Assembly (NCBI RefSeq): GCF_028476545.1
Contig: NW_026731871.1
Location: 1 to 64,000 of the forward strand
Origin: Physella acuta
Taxonomy: Eukaryota > Mollusca > Gastropoda > Physidae
DNA length: 64,000 nucleotides
Reading direction: 5' to 3'
Shown here: piece after piece, positions 21,021-31,895 of the stretch
Position numbering within the stretch: the first letter of the stretch is position 1
How the letters are laid out: each line of letters begins with the position of its first letter
The notes under the pieces: generated by a model
Databases searched by the model: none
What the model saw: the letters and a program-made list of their open reading frames with translations, nothing else
Told to the model about the DNA's origin: nothing
Made by a program: the position numbers and the translations under genes

Positions 21021-21218
21021 CAGTGGCGTAGGCTGGGGGGTTAGGGGGGGTCATAACCCCCCCCCCCCCCATAGACCCCTCGGTATATATATAAAGTATC
21101 AGGGGGGAGTGCAAATCGAAAGTTTGAGGGGGGTGCAAATCAAAAGTCTGAGGGGGGGGGGGGTGGTGTGGAAATCGAAAGTTTGTCCCCCTTTGAGACG
21201 ATCCTGGCTACGCCACTG
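21021..21218. mobile_element. hAT-type MITE, family A2
   Basis: It begins CAGTGGCGTAGGCTGGG and ends CCTGGCTACGCCACTG. The interior matches 12471-12665 (GGTCATAACCCCCC, CATAGACCCCTCGGTATATA, AATCGAAAGTTTG modules). Flanks ATTACACA and ATTAGTCT agree only in part. Confidence 0.82.
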
Positions 21219-21299
21219 ATTAGTCTATTCAAGAATTTGTCATAGGTTGTAATATTTTAGTATAACATTGGCAAGTGTGTAACCTATTGTTTTCTTATT

Positions 21300-21855
21300 T
21301 TAGGGCTATACATCACGTCATAAACGCCATTTACATTTGTGGTCATCGCAATACAAGTTCACGGATATATTCACGATATGTGTTGGTGTGTCTCTGTGTC
21401 AGCTCCTAAAAAGCACTAAACCTCAGTGGGTGACCATCACACCCAACCCCCACTGAGGCGTGTTACATTGGACGCCCTACGTGGGGTTTGATCCCTGAGA
21501 GGTTCGCAACATGGACAGTGACCCCATGACGAACTTACACAGGAGCTATCGGAGTTTAGGGCGAAGCTGAACTACAAGCTGATGTGCAGCGACCCGTGAC
21601 GGTGGTGTGCTCTCACGCGTAACAGACTAAAGCTGATTACTCGTCTTCCATCCACTAGAGACGGGGAGGGGGGAGTTTCCCGCACGGGGAAAGCCTTGTC
21701 AAAGACATTCTGAGAAAGTGTTTCCAACCCACTACCGCGCATCTTAGCCAGCCTGAGCAAGCAAATAAAGCCGGGGACGCAGGGGGGAAAGCTGGTGATC
21801 TGAGTATTGCGATACCTTGTGCGCAGACGCCATGTTCTTGCAGTTCTGTCTAATC
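21300..21855 (+). mobile_element. Possible LTR-element remnant (LTR end plus primer-binding site)
   Basis: A GTTACA end at about 21463-21467 is followed after one base by TGGACGCCCTACGTGGGG, close to the tRNA-Lys-type primer-binding site found behind the 5' LTR of many LTR retroelements. The second LTR and coding parts were not recognised. It is an old, broken fragment, if real. Confidence 0.3.
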
Positions 21856-21865
21856 ATACCAGTGG

Positions 21866-22198
21866 TTCGGCGTGGTCGAGTCGGTAAAGCTCATGGTTGC
21901 TAAAGTCTCGAGTTCGAACCCTCAGGCAGATGAGGCTCGTTAGCTGGGGACAAGTTTGTTCTTGGTTGGACAAAGGCTATGGAAGCAAATCCAAAAAGAA
22001 AAGCAGGCTGAAATCGGAGTCAATGGCCTCAATGGCGCATAACCAGTTGACACGTAACGCTTAATTGTGTTGGAGGCGTGGTCGAGTCGGCAAAAAGCTC
22101 ATGGTTGATAAATTCGAACAAAGTCTCGAGTTCAAACCCACGGGCAGATAAATCTCGATCCCCTTCAACACTAATAATTAAGAACGAAGAAGAAGAAG
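21866..22198 (+). mobile_element. SINE-2 dimer
   Basis: Two tRNA-Ser/Leu-like heads (GGCGTGGTCGAGTCGG at about 21870 and 22075, each with a B-box-like CTCGAGTTC[GA]AACCC) share one 3' tail, AATTAAGAACGAAGAAGAAG. The flanks ATACCAGTGG (21856-21865) and ATACCAATGG (22199-22208) look like one target duplication, so the dimer probably inserted as a unit. Confidence 0.75.
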
Positions 22199-22208
22199 AT
22201 ACCAATGG

Positions 22209-23000
22209 AGTACCTGTCCTTTACGGACCTGTTATGAGACACTGATGACGGCAGCTGTTATGAGAAGCTGGAAGACACTTTAGCGCGGAAGTAACAGCTA
22301 TCCAAAGTTTTCTGCTTCGGGTGTAAATCTACGGTGCACTTCGTCCCCGACTGAAAGAAAAAGGCTAAGGAGGCTGTGGGGGAAACAGCTCATAAAAGCA
22401 CAACGTAACCTTGTAAAGTGCCGGACCACGGAGCCAGCAACCAAATAAATTCCGGTTATTTCCCTTGGATTGGAATACTTCAAATTCTGGTATGTATTAC
22501 ATTTGTTTTGATTTTTTTTCTCTGTATTCTTTTAACATCAAGTATACACCGTATAAGATATTATGGTCGTGGTAATACACGATTTTTGTAAACAATAAAA
22601 AAAAAAAAACCAGTAGGGTGTGGAGTAGCCGGGGTCACTCAACATTTTCATTTTAAATTAAGACTTACTTTTTTTTAAAATGTGTTAAACATCTAAGTAG
22701 TAAGTAGATATAATTTTTAATTCATGATAATATATTTTAATTAAGTCATTGAAATGTAGCTTTGAGTGATTAAATTAAAACGTTCTTCATTTTTTTTTTA
22801 AATGCTGCAATAATTATATACACGTTATGTTAATTTTTAAATTTATTGAACCCTAACTGCCTGCTAAACTGAGTTTAGTTTTGGTTTTAGTCGGACTGGA
22901 TTCCTCTGGCCATGTAATGTTCTTATCATTTTCTGAGTTATCACGTGGTTTCCCTGGCCCCCGTTAATGAAAATTCACTACTGACCTTTAAATCTTACTG
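22209..23000. other. Non-genic stretch
   Basis: No gene or element recognised. AT-rich after 22490. Confidence 0.4.
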
Positions 23001-23005
23001 TAAAG

Positions 23006-23620
23006 TAGCATGGGGTTCGGGTCCCAGACTAGAGTCGTAGCACGCCCCAGAGCCTAACCAGCTCTGATGGGTAACTGACTCACGTTAGGGAAAGTAAAGG
23101 CGGCTTTGCATAGGGGTCATCCATAAATGACGTCAAGCTTTTTTGACGATTTTTACCTCCCCCCCCCCCCTCCGTCACACGTCGTCACAAAAAGCCACCC
23201 CCCCCCCCTAAAATGACGTCACACCTCAGCCTACAACACCCCTCAAAATTGCAGTTGATTTTTTTTTTAAATATCGATATTTTTCTAAAATCTTGTCTGA
23301 ACTCTGTCAAAATAGAGTATTTTAATCAATTCCTATTACAATTTATTAAAACAGTATTCTAAAACGCAAAATAACGTCTAAATTTCGTTTTCTAACATTG
23401 CTTTTTTATAATGCAAAAGTGTGACGTCGCACCATCTGAACCCCCCCCCCCCCTCCCCCTCATCACACACCGTCACAAAATTACGGACCCCCCCCCCCCC
23501 CTACGAGTGTGACGTCATTTATGGACGACCCCATAGGGCTGACCACGCTTTCCTGTCATATGCCGAGGTCACAGAAATAGGTAAACTCTTCTTCACCTGC
23601 CCCGCCGGGGGGGGGGGGGG
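23006..23620 (+). mobile_element. SINE-1 copy split by a MITE
   Basis: The 5' part (23006-23112, CAGCTCTGATGGGTAACTGA and GTTAGGGAAAGTAAAGGCGG) and 3' part (23536-23620, GCTGACCACGCTTTCC and CATATGCCGAGGTCACAG) join to the normal SINE-1 order once the Harbinger-type MITE at 23113-23532 is taken out. Confidence 0.8.
23113..23532. mobile_element. Harbinger-type MITE (copy 2), inserted in SINE-1
   Basis: Starts GGGGTCATCCATAAATGACG and ends with CATTTATGGACGACCCC, flanked by ATA (23110-23112 and 23533-23535). It is collinear with 1031-1434, including GACGATTTTTACCTCC and the C runs. Confidence 0.88.
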
Positions 23621-23639
23621 GCGCTAGGTCCGTAATGAG

Positions 23640-24530
23640 CGAAGAAAGAAATGTACACCAGCTCTAAGTAAGACAGTGCAAGCACAGTTTTGTTATTGGT
23701 TGCATACCATGTTAGTGGTGAAAAATAAATAAGGTAAGGTTTAAGCTTAGCAGAAGCTTTTTGAGTTTAAACTACTCAGAAACGTTTGTTGAGGTTGGTC
23801 GAAATTGTAGTTTTTTGTTTAGCATTAGATCTATAAATCTTGTTGACGAGACTGGCTTATATTCTCTCCCATTTTATGAAAAAGTGTATTATGGGAAGTA
23901 ACCTAAAATTTGATTTGCTAAAATTTAAAAAGGAAATTAAAAATCATATTTTTATTATATTATTAATTGGGATTTACAAAACTGGCATATTTAAAGTTTA
24001 TAATGAAAATGTGTCTTGTTTTTGCGTTTTGCCGAACACGAATTTATATTGCACGCGTAGTTACAAAATGAAAGTGTAAGCAATATTTCATATTAGTTCT
24101 TATAACAAAAAAAATAATTTGTTAAAGTGTTACAAACTGCCCATTTAAGCCCAAATTTTTTTTTACATTTAAAGAAAGAAAAGTTAAGATGTGGACCAAA
24201 TTAATTAAACTAAGCAGTCAAAAGAAATAGCGTTACATACCCTATTTCAGTCTAGCTCATATGCCACTCTACTTTCTCCATTTAATTATTATAAATACAA
24301 TTGATGTTCATGTCTTTGAAACCGTATCACTACAAAATAAATTATTATTACTATTTTAAATTTTTTAAATAAATTAAAAACTACCATTAATAATGGGAAC
24401 TGCTAAGATGTTTCCATTAAGCTTGGATTGTAGTCCGATTGGGTGTTTTGTATGTTTTGTTTCGCCTGGTTTTGTTTCTAGTTTTTTATTTCTATCTTTT
24501 CAAAAGTATTGCTTCCATTTTTAGCGCAAT
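23640..24530. other. AT-rich non-genic stretch
   Basis: A short open frame at 23840-24079 has no recognisable family or motif and AT-driven composition. I do not call a gene. Confidence 0.4.
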
Positions 24531-24534
24531 TTCC

Positions 24535-25545
24535 ATACTGGCAATTGCGTAAAGCCCGCATTGGCCAGCCAATCTGCGCATTGGCCGGCTCTCTTGGCCC
24601 GAAGAGCTTAGCACTGAGAGAGCATTTTGTACATTGGCTGGCCAATACGCGCGCTGGCCTGGACGTACTGGCCAAAGTCCGAAGACCTTTAACTTGACAA
24701 CTTATGTCCTGCATTGGCCGGGAACGGAATGGCCAAAGTCCGAAAAAATTAAAATTGACAACGCGTTTCATACATTGGCCGGCTAATGCGCGCACTGGCC
24801 GGGATGTTCTCTCTAGACTAAGTTGTGATCGCGTTTTCATTATTCTGGGTGATGTTTTATTGAGAGTATCGTATTGTTTGACTGTTTGTATAGCATTCTA
24901 CATGCAATGCGATATGGACCAAAAGGGCCGCCAGACATACCAGATGGCTGCCAAAATAAATAATTCAAATCCTAATCCTAATGGAAGAGAATTTGTGAAT
25001 CAAGTTATTTCTGAACTATACAACATGTGGCCTGAACTTAAATTAGTTCACGGAAATCCAAGGCATAGCCAAAGCCAAGATTCAGTAGAACGTGATGCAT
25101 GACATGGATGCAGACAAATCAATCAGCTTATTGGGCCCAGAGTCTCAAATACATTCAATTTATGAAAAACCGTTCTTTTTATAAAGTATACCAACAATCG
25201 CCATACGAAGCCTTGTTTGGATGCAAAACAAAAGTGGCACCTAGCACTTCAAATCTACCAAGAGAGGCTCTCGATAATTTAGTTACTGAGTAAGATCTTG
25301 AGAACATTGAACAAGAAATAGAGGTTTTCATACATGCAACGACATTCTCAGCTAACACATATGCTGCCGTGGCTTCTAATTAGGACTTTGGCCGGTCCAC
25401 CATGGCCAGTCCGCGTATTGGCCGGCCAAAGGCTGAAATCAAGTTAAGTTTCGGACTTTGGGGTCAACGAGAGGCAATATTGGCCAGAGCGCGCATTGGC
25501 CGGCCAATGCGCGCTTTGGCCGACTTCGGGCTTTGACCGTAACAA
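24535..25545 (+). mobile_element. Remains of an integrase-bearing element (KRBA2-like; Ginger or Gypsy origin)
   Basis: The middle (about 24910-25300) keeps words of a retroviral-type integrase core as found in KRBA2-like proteins: GREFVNQVISELYNMWPELK, LVHGNPRHSQSQ, MKNRSFYKVYQQSPYEALFG. It is flanked on both sides by repeated, palindromic GC-rich words (GCGCATTGGCCGGCCAATGC and relatives, 24540-24805 and 25385-25530). The right edge reads TTGACCGTAACA, whose reverse complement TGTTACGGTCAA is like the ends of Ginger-type elements; a matching left end was not seen. The element is broken in several places and old. Confidence 0.5.
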
Positions 25546-25629
25546 AAATATATGGGCTGTATATATATGCCTAATATATACTCAAATGATTTTTTAATTA
25601 ACCATTAATTGAACTGGCAGTTTTTTTAC

Positions 25630-25699
25630 CTGGTGTCACCAGCTTAATGGTGTCAACCGGCGCGGTCCGCACCCCCGCTACCGCCTCGCAACGCCTCTG
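25630..25699. mobile_element. hAT MITE family A, right-end fragment
   Basis: GGTGTCACCAGCTTAATGG, GGCGCGGTCCGCACCCCCGC and the end CAACGCCTCTG match the right half of 15836-16109. Confidence 0.6.
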
Positions 25700-25708
25700 C
25701 TATAGACA

Positions 25709-25905
25709 GTGTTTTTTCTTCCAGACATTATTCTCCGGGGGGGGGGGGGCGGGACACGGGACGGACACCGTTAAAAGTATATATTTTCTGAATATGTCAA
25801 TTTCGTTCGGGGGGGCTGTAGACTTTCTTCGGGAGGGGGTGGGGGGAAGGGCTCTGCGCCCCCCCCCCCCACTCCCCCGAAGAGATGCCCTCAAGAAACT
25901 AGGCT
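25709..25905. mobile_element. hAT MITE family B copy
   Basis: Left end ACAGTGTTTTTTCTTCCAG with CTCCGGGGG, core AAAAGTATATATTTTCTG, right end CGAAGAGATGCCCTCAAGAA. Target duplication not resolved. Confidence 0.65.
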
Positions 25906-25929
25906 TGAGAAACTTAGCATTTTAGTCCT

Positions 25930-26349
25930 GATTGTTAGAATTGAAGATTAAATCAACAAGGTTTGTTTTAAATATAATAAAATGTAATATATAATTTTTT
26001 TAATGCAATGACTTGTATCTCAGGTCAAGCTTTTGAGATACACCACACCCCCCCCCCCCCACCTTGCCTTTTCCCGTCAATTAACTAACCATTCAATTCA
26101 AATTTTGAATTAAACTTTTTGTATGAATTAGTTATGTTAACGAATGTGAATAAAAAATTTTGTCAGCAAGAAAGATGAATATTGTAAGTCTATATCACTC
26201 ATCACAAGCCGATGGTGAAAATAATAATACAGAGGCAAATTAGCTGACAAAGCAAACTGATGCAAAAAAAGGTCGGGGGGGGGAGGGAGTGGGGAGGGCG
26301 GGGGAAGACGTTTTGAAAAAAAAGACCATACATTCAAAGCAATAAAATC
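25930..26349. other. AT-rich stretch
   Basis: Nothing recognisable apart from a C run at 26046-26061 and a G-rich patch at 26272-26305. Confidence 0.4.
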
Positions 26350-26360
26350 AATTACGTTGA

Positions 26361-26493
26361 GGGGGTCGGCATGGTCGAGTCGGCAAATCTCATGGTTGAT
26401 AAATTCGAAAAAAGGCTCGAGTTCAAACCCTCTGGCAGATAAGGCTCGATCTCTCCCAACACTAAAAAATTAAGAACGAAGAAGAAGAAGAAG
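26361..26493 (+). mobile_element. SINE-2 (complete, perfect TSD)
   Basis: tRNA-like head GGTCGGCATGGTCGAGTCGG, B-box-like CTCGAGTTCAAACCC, body CAGATAAGGCTCGATC and tail AATTAAGAACGAAGAAGAAG. The 11-bp duplication AATTACGTTGA is at 26350-26360 and 26494-26504. At 133 bp it is the cleanest copy in the window. Confidence 0.9.
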
Positions 26494-26559
26494 AATTACG
26501 TTGAAATTTAAAAGGAATACGAAAATTAAAATCCTTAATTATATAAAAAAAAATGACAA

Positions 26560-26776
26560 TAGAAAGTTTCTTTGATTGGGGTGAAGGGGGGGGGGGTTGC
26601 ACTCCACCCCCAACCCCAACCGAAATAGAATTTAAACAGGAAAATAAAAAAAAATATACATTTTTACCTGCCCGCCCCTTCTCCAGCCCTCCATCCCCGC
26701 CGCAAGTATTAAATGCCCGATTCCCCCCCCCCCCCATCCCACATCCCGAATAAAAACAAGTTTGAAAGAAACACTA
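26560..26776. mobile_element. hAT MITE family B-like fragment
   Basis: It ends AGTTTGAAAGAAACACT, as the family B2 right end, and has the G-run/C-run interior around an AT core (AAAAAAAATATACA). The left end is unclear. Confidence 0.45.
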
Positions 26777-26779
26777 CTT

Positions 26780-28180
26780 AAGAACCACTGATAACAAAAC
26801 GCACGATAAAATTCAAATTCTGATTGCGAATTAACAACAAGCGGCTCTTATTCAGCGATTAGCCAATCACTCTCACTATCAAAAGATAGTTACAATTCCA
26901 GTTAGCCTTTTTAATCAGGTGTTTGCTATTCAGAAGATTGTTCTAAATTATAAATTTAAAACAACTAAAAAAAAAAGATTGTAAAAAATAGCCTTAAGAT
27001 TTGTATTCCAAAACAATCCATCTACCTAGACAGAAACAATACTTACACTACCTCTATCAGCAAGCGGGCACTACTTTCTTTCAATACGGAATATATTCAT
27101 CCGCAAACATCGAAGATGGATAATTAAATTTTGTTTCAAATGATGATAGCCATAGTTTAAAAAGGGGGCGTTGCGTGGTTTCTTCTCCATCTATATTTAA
27201 CGGATGTTTGTAATAACTGGCTATAGTCGATTGTCAATATCGTTAAATATTTTCTTTGTAATTATTAGACTAGACTTCAAATAAACCATCATTTTCTCTT
27301 AAGATGCAGTAATTAGACTCAAAATTATTTTTTGAAAACTAAATTTCTCTTTTAAATAATTGTCTCAGACAATACAAAAAATACACAACCTAAGAAAATA
27401 ATAGAAATTATGTTTTGGACGCTTTAATAGTGGGTTTACATTATAATAAAAATGATTCGCCGTTAATTCAAGTTGAAGTTTTTAAAAAATCGAAGTAATT
27501 CCTTTAATTGTTGATATCATAGATATCAGTTACGGGGTAGTTTGAATGGTAAGGAATCGGTAGCTTTTATTCTAATCTCGAAATATTTAAAGAAAGAAAA
27601 ACAATAGTGAAACAAGTTATCTCTACCAGCAGTGATCATGAGTAGTAAAGTGGTCCTAAAATATGGGAGGTAACCTAGGATTAATTGCTAAAATAAACAT
27701 GAACAATTAAGAAATGAATATATAACTTCATCGTTATCTAATAGAATTAATAAATTACCATTTTACTAATTTATTGTGAAAATATGACATATCTTTACAT
27801 TTTTTTCATATGATTATTTACATTGAAATAGTAGATATAAATGAAAAACATTAGCCATATAAATTACTTTAATATTTAAATTAGATATTCAAGAAATTAT
27901 TTTACTGACAGTTAAGCTTACTCAAACTCACCAAATTTTCTTCACTCCCAAGTTTATTACATATCATACTAGCTAGAGACTCATACCGCTCAATGCACCC
28001 CACCCGAAATTTTTTTAAATTTACATTTTTAACAGAACGTTGAATCCCCATTTAATTACACATTTGCTTTTTCAAGTTTAAAAATGAAATTGTAATTTTT
28101 TAAAAAAATAGAAACACATGACAAATCAAAAAGCATCTATTAAAAAAAAAACTAGTCCAAAAACGTAACCCCCTATACAA
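26780..28180. other. AT-rich non-genic stretch
   Basis: No exon, RNA gene or recognised element. Some AT-rich low-complexity runs. Confidence 0.45.
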
Positions 28181-28184
28181 CAGA

Positions 28185-28665
28185 ATAAAACGGTGCACGA
28201 AGTACGCTCTAACAGACAGACACCTTCAGGAACCTTCACCTTAAACCATCACGCCAAGCTAGGGAAATAATATATCGACTCGTATATAATACAACAACAA
28301 TAGCATTAAATCGGAAACTCTCTTGTCCACTGTGTAGGCAAAATACACTGGAAACAGAAACACATCCGTTTCGAATGTCCTACCTTAGTAGACTATGAAA
28401 AAGACGCCAAGGACCAAAATAATTGGTAGAAAATATATTTTTTTAACGTTGACTTAGCTATAACTAAATAAATTCACCAATCAAAAAGCAAGGCATTAGA
28501 GGAAAAAGGAAAGACGGTAGCTATTTACAGACAAACTATTTGGACAAGTTGAAACAGAGCGGAATATGACAACACACAGTTCACAGGACAGATATTAGAT
28601 TTGATGTATAACAATTACAGCACACAAACACACACGCTATAAATAGTAACACCTGAACATGTATA
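28185..28665 (+). mobile_element. Non-LTR retrotransposon C-terminal fragment
   Basis: Around 28310-28400 the translations read LSCPLCRQNTLETETHPF and, in the next frame, RFECPTLVDYEKD: the CCHC-type knuckle (C-x2-C ... E-x-H-x-F-x-x-C-P) near the end of many LINE ORF2 proteins. Further on are AIYRQTIW and NRAEYDN. Several frame breaks; dead. Confidence 0.5.
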
Positions 28666-28669
28666 TCAC

Positions 28670-29090
28670 ATGGCACAGATTTAGACGCCTGGCTCGCCTT
28701 TCACTTCCTGCACGCATCGCCACCCCACCTCCTCTGACCCCATGACACCACCCCTATACCCCCATATCCCCTGTCCCTGCTCCCACGGTCCCATCACGTC
28801 CCCATCCTCATGCCCCCACCCCTCACATCGATTATGTCTATATTTATTTAAGTTTGTTAAAAATAAATTGTGTAAAAAAGGTCTACACAGCATATTTTTT
28901 GTATGTATATAATTATAAATTCATTATCAATAGGTTTTTAAACTGTGATAACCTAAGGGAGCAAATTTTTTTATTCTCTTATACACGTTAAACCACAGTG
29001 TGACTTTTCGATACCCCACTGTTTTCCCCACACCTCATAACTAAGTCGAACTCAGAAAATAACAAATCAACTCCCAAATAACTTACTCAG
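28670..29090. other. Non-genic stretch
   Basis: A CCCCAT-rich patch at 28720-28830, otherwise AT-rich. Confidence 0.4.
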
Positions 29091-29094
29091 CATC

Positions 29095-29205
29095 CGAGGC
29101 GTAGTGAGGGCGGGGCGGTGGGGGGGGGGGGGGTGCGGACCGCACAGGGTGACACCATTTCGGGGATGACACCAAAGCAAAAAAATTGCAAAATATTCAG
29201 AGGAA
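29095..29205. mobile_element. hAT MITE family A, left-end fragment
   Basis: CGAGGCGTAGTGAGGGCGGG, G run, GCGGACCGCACAGGGTGACA and ACACCAAAGCAAAAAAATTG match the left part of 19156-19400. The right end is missing. Confidence 0.6.
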
Positions 29206-29354
29206 AAATGCCTTTTTGCCAGTTCCTATCAACAGACTATAGATAAACATTGTTACTATTACGTCTGCAGTGATTAAAGCTCATTAGCATACATGTACGA
29301 ATAAAAAATATGTGGCATATATTTAAATTAAAGGCCGACACACACACACACGCA

Positions 29355-31725
29355 TATTGTGTCTTGCTGTTGTGTCTTGCTGTTGTGTCTTGCTGTTGTG
29401 TCTTGCTGTTGTCTTGCTGTTGTGTCTTGCTGTTGTGTCTTGCTGTTGTGTCTTGCTGTAGTGTCTTGCTGTTGTGTCTTGCTGTTGTTTTGCTGTTGTG
29501 TCTTGCTGTTGTCTCTTGCTGTTGTGTCTTGCTGTTGTGTCTTGCTGTTGTCTTGCTGTTGTCTTGCTGTTGGTGTCTTGCTGTTGGTGTCTTGCTGTTG
29601 GTGTCTTGCTGTAGTGTCTTGCTGTTGTGTATTGCTGTTGTGTCTTGCTGTTGTGTCTTGCTGTTGTCTTGCTGTTGTGTCTTGCTGTTGGTGTCTTGCT
29701 GTTGGTGTCTTGCTGTTGGTGTCCTGCTGTTGTGTCTTGCTGTAGTGTCTTGCTGTAGTGTCTTGCTGTTGGTGTCTTGCTGTTGGTGTCTTGCTGTTGG
29801 TGTCTTGCTGTTGGTGTCCTGCTGTTGTGTCTTGCTGTAGTGTCTTGCTGTAGTGTCTTGCTGTAGTGTCTTGCTGTAGTGTCTTGCTGTAGTGTCTTGC
29901 TGTAGTGTCTTGCTGTAGTGTCTTGCTGTTGGTGTCCTGCTGTTGTGTCTTGCTGTTGGTGTCCTGCTGTTGTGTCTTGCTGTTGTGTCTTGCTGTAGTG
30001 TCTTGCTGTAGTGTCTTGCTGTAGTGTCTTGCTGTAGTGTCTTGCTGTTGTGTCTTGCTGTTGTCTCTTGCTGTTGTCTCTTGCTGTTGTCTCTTGCTGT
30101 TGTCTCTTGCTGTCTCTCTTGCTGTTGTCTCTTGCTATTGTCTCTTGCTGTTGTCTCTTGCTGTTGTCTCTTGCTGTTGTCTCTTGCTGTTGTCTCTTGC
30201 TGTTGTCTCTTGCTGTTGTCTCTTGCTGTTGTCTCTTGCTTTTGTGTCTTGCTGTTGTCTCTTGCTTTTGTGTCTTGCTTTTGTGTCTTGCTTTTGTTTT
30301 GCTGGTGTGTCTTGTTGTTGTTGTCTTGCTGTTGTTGTCTTGCTGTTTTCTTGCTGTTGTTGTCTTGCTGTTTTCTTGCTGTTGTTGTCTTGCTGTTGTC
30401 TTGCTGTTGTGTCTTGCTGTTGTCTCTTGTTGTTGGTGTCTTGCTGTAGTGTCTTGCTGTAGTGTCTTGCTGTTGTCTCTTGCTGTTGTCTCTTGCTGTT
30501 GTGTCTTGCTGTTGTCTCTTGCTGTTGTTGTCTTTCTGTTTTCTTGCTGTTGTTGTCTTGCTGTTGTCTTGCTGTTGTGTCTTGCTGTTGTCTCTTGCTG
30601 TTGTGTCTTGCTGTTGTGTCTTGCTGCTGTTGTCTTGCTGTTGGTATCTTGCTGTTGGTGTCTTGCTGTAGTGTCTTGCTGTTTTGTCTTGCTGTTGTGT
30701 CTTGCTGTTGGTGTCTTGCTGTTGTGTCTTGCTGTTGTGTCTTGCTGTTGTGTCTTGCTGTTGTGTCTTGCTGTTGTGTCTTGCTGTTGTGTCTTGCTGT
30801 TGTGTCTTGCTGTTGTGTCTTGCTGTTGTGTCTTGCCGTTGTGTCTTGCTGTTGTGTCTTGCTGTTGTCTCTTGCTTTTGTGTCTTGCTTTTGTGTCTTG
30901 CTTTTGTGTCTTGCTTTTGTCTTGTTGTTGTTGTCTTGCTGTTGTTGTCTTGCTGTTTACTTGCTGTTGTTGTCTTGCTTTTGTCTTGCTGTTGTGTCTT
31001 GCTGTAGTGTCTTGCTGTTGTGTCTTGCTGTTGTGTCTTGCTGTTGTCTCTTGCTGTTGTTGTCTTGCTGTTGTGTCTTGCTGTTGTGTCTTGCTGTTGT
31101 GTCTTGCTGTTGTGTCTTGCTGTTGGTGTCTTGCTGTTGTCTCTTGCTTTTGTGTCTTGCTTTTGTCTTGCTGTTGTCTCTTGCTTTTGTGTCTTGCTGT
31201 TGTGTCTTGCTGTTGTGTCTTGCTGTTGTCTCTTGCTGTTGTCTCTTGCTGTTGTCTTGCTGTTGTGTCTTGCTTTTGTCTTGCTGTTGTCTCTTGCTTT
31301 TGTGTCTTGCTTTTGTCTTGCTGTTGTCTCTTGCTTTTGTGTCTTGCTGTAGTGTCTTGCTGTAGTGTCTTGCTGTTGTGTCTTGCTGTTGTCTCTTGCT
31401 GTTGTCTCTTGCTGTTGTCTCTTGCTGTTGTCTCTTGCTTTTGTCTTGCTGTTGTGTCTTGCTGTTGTGTCTTGCTGTTGTGTCTTGCTGTTGTCTCTTG
31501 CTGTTGTGTCTTGCTGTTGTCTCTTGCTGTTGTGTCTTGCTGTTGTGTCTTGCTGTTGTGTCTTGCTGTAGTGTCTTGCTGTAGTGTCTTGCTGTTGTGT
31601 CTTGCTGTTGTGTCTTGCTGTTGTCTCTTGCTGTTGTCTCTTGCTGTTGTCTCTTGCTGTTGTCTCTTGCTGTTGTCTCTTGCTGTTGTCTCTTGCTGTT
31701 GTCTCTTGCTGTTGTCTTGCTGTTG
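29355..31725. repeat. 2.4-kb minisatellite (13-bp unit TTGCTGTTGTGTC)
   Basis: About 180 head-to-tail units of 11-16 bp (TTGCTGTTGTGTC, TTGCTGTTGTCTC, TTGCTGTAGTGTC, TTGCTGTTGGTGTC, TTGCTTTTGTGTC). The common units hold no stop trinucleotide on the minus strand, so an 839-residue frame of QQQDTTARHNSKT repeats runs across it, and a 558-residue Cys/Leu frame runs on the plus strand. These are by-products, not genes: length changes between units are not multiples of three and the frames merely rotate. Confidence 0.93.
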
Positions 31726-31895
31726 AAGACGTGTGGTCGCCGTTGTACTTGCCGTGCTGGTGTTGACTCTGGGGATTTCTATGTGTGCCGTGCTGATATT
31801 GTGAGTTGCTGTTGAGGATGGTATACCTTCGTTTGCTACCATTGGTCTACCATGAAAGCTCTATTTTTTGTAGAGCTGATTGGAAGATTGGCTGA

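Noticed and set aside
21866-22140. tRNA-Ser/Leu genes
   Set aside because: Heads lack paired arms and are followed by the SINE-2 body and tail with target duplication.
29323-31842. 839-residue minus-strand frame and 558-residue plus-strand frame
   Set aside because: Both are translations of the 13-bp minisatellite. Units rarely hold stop trinucleotides, so open frames are expected in several registers on both strands.
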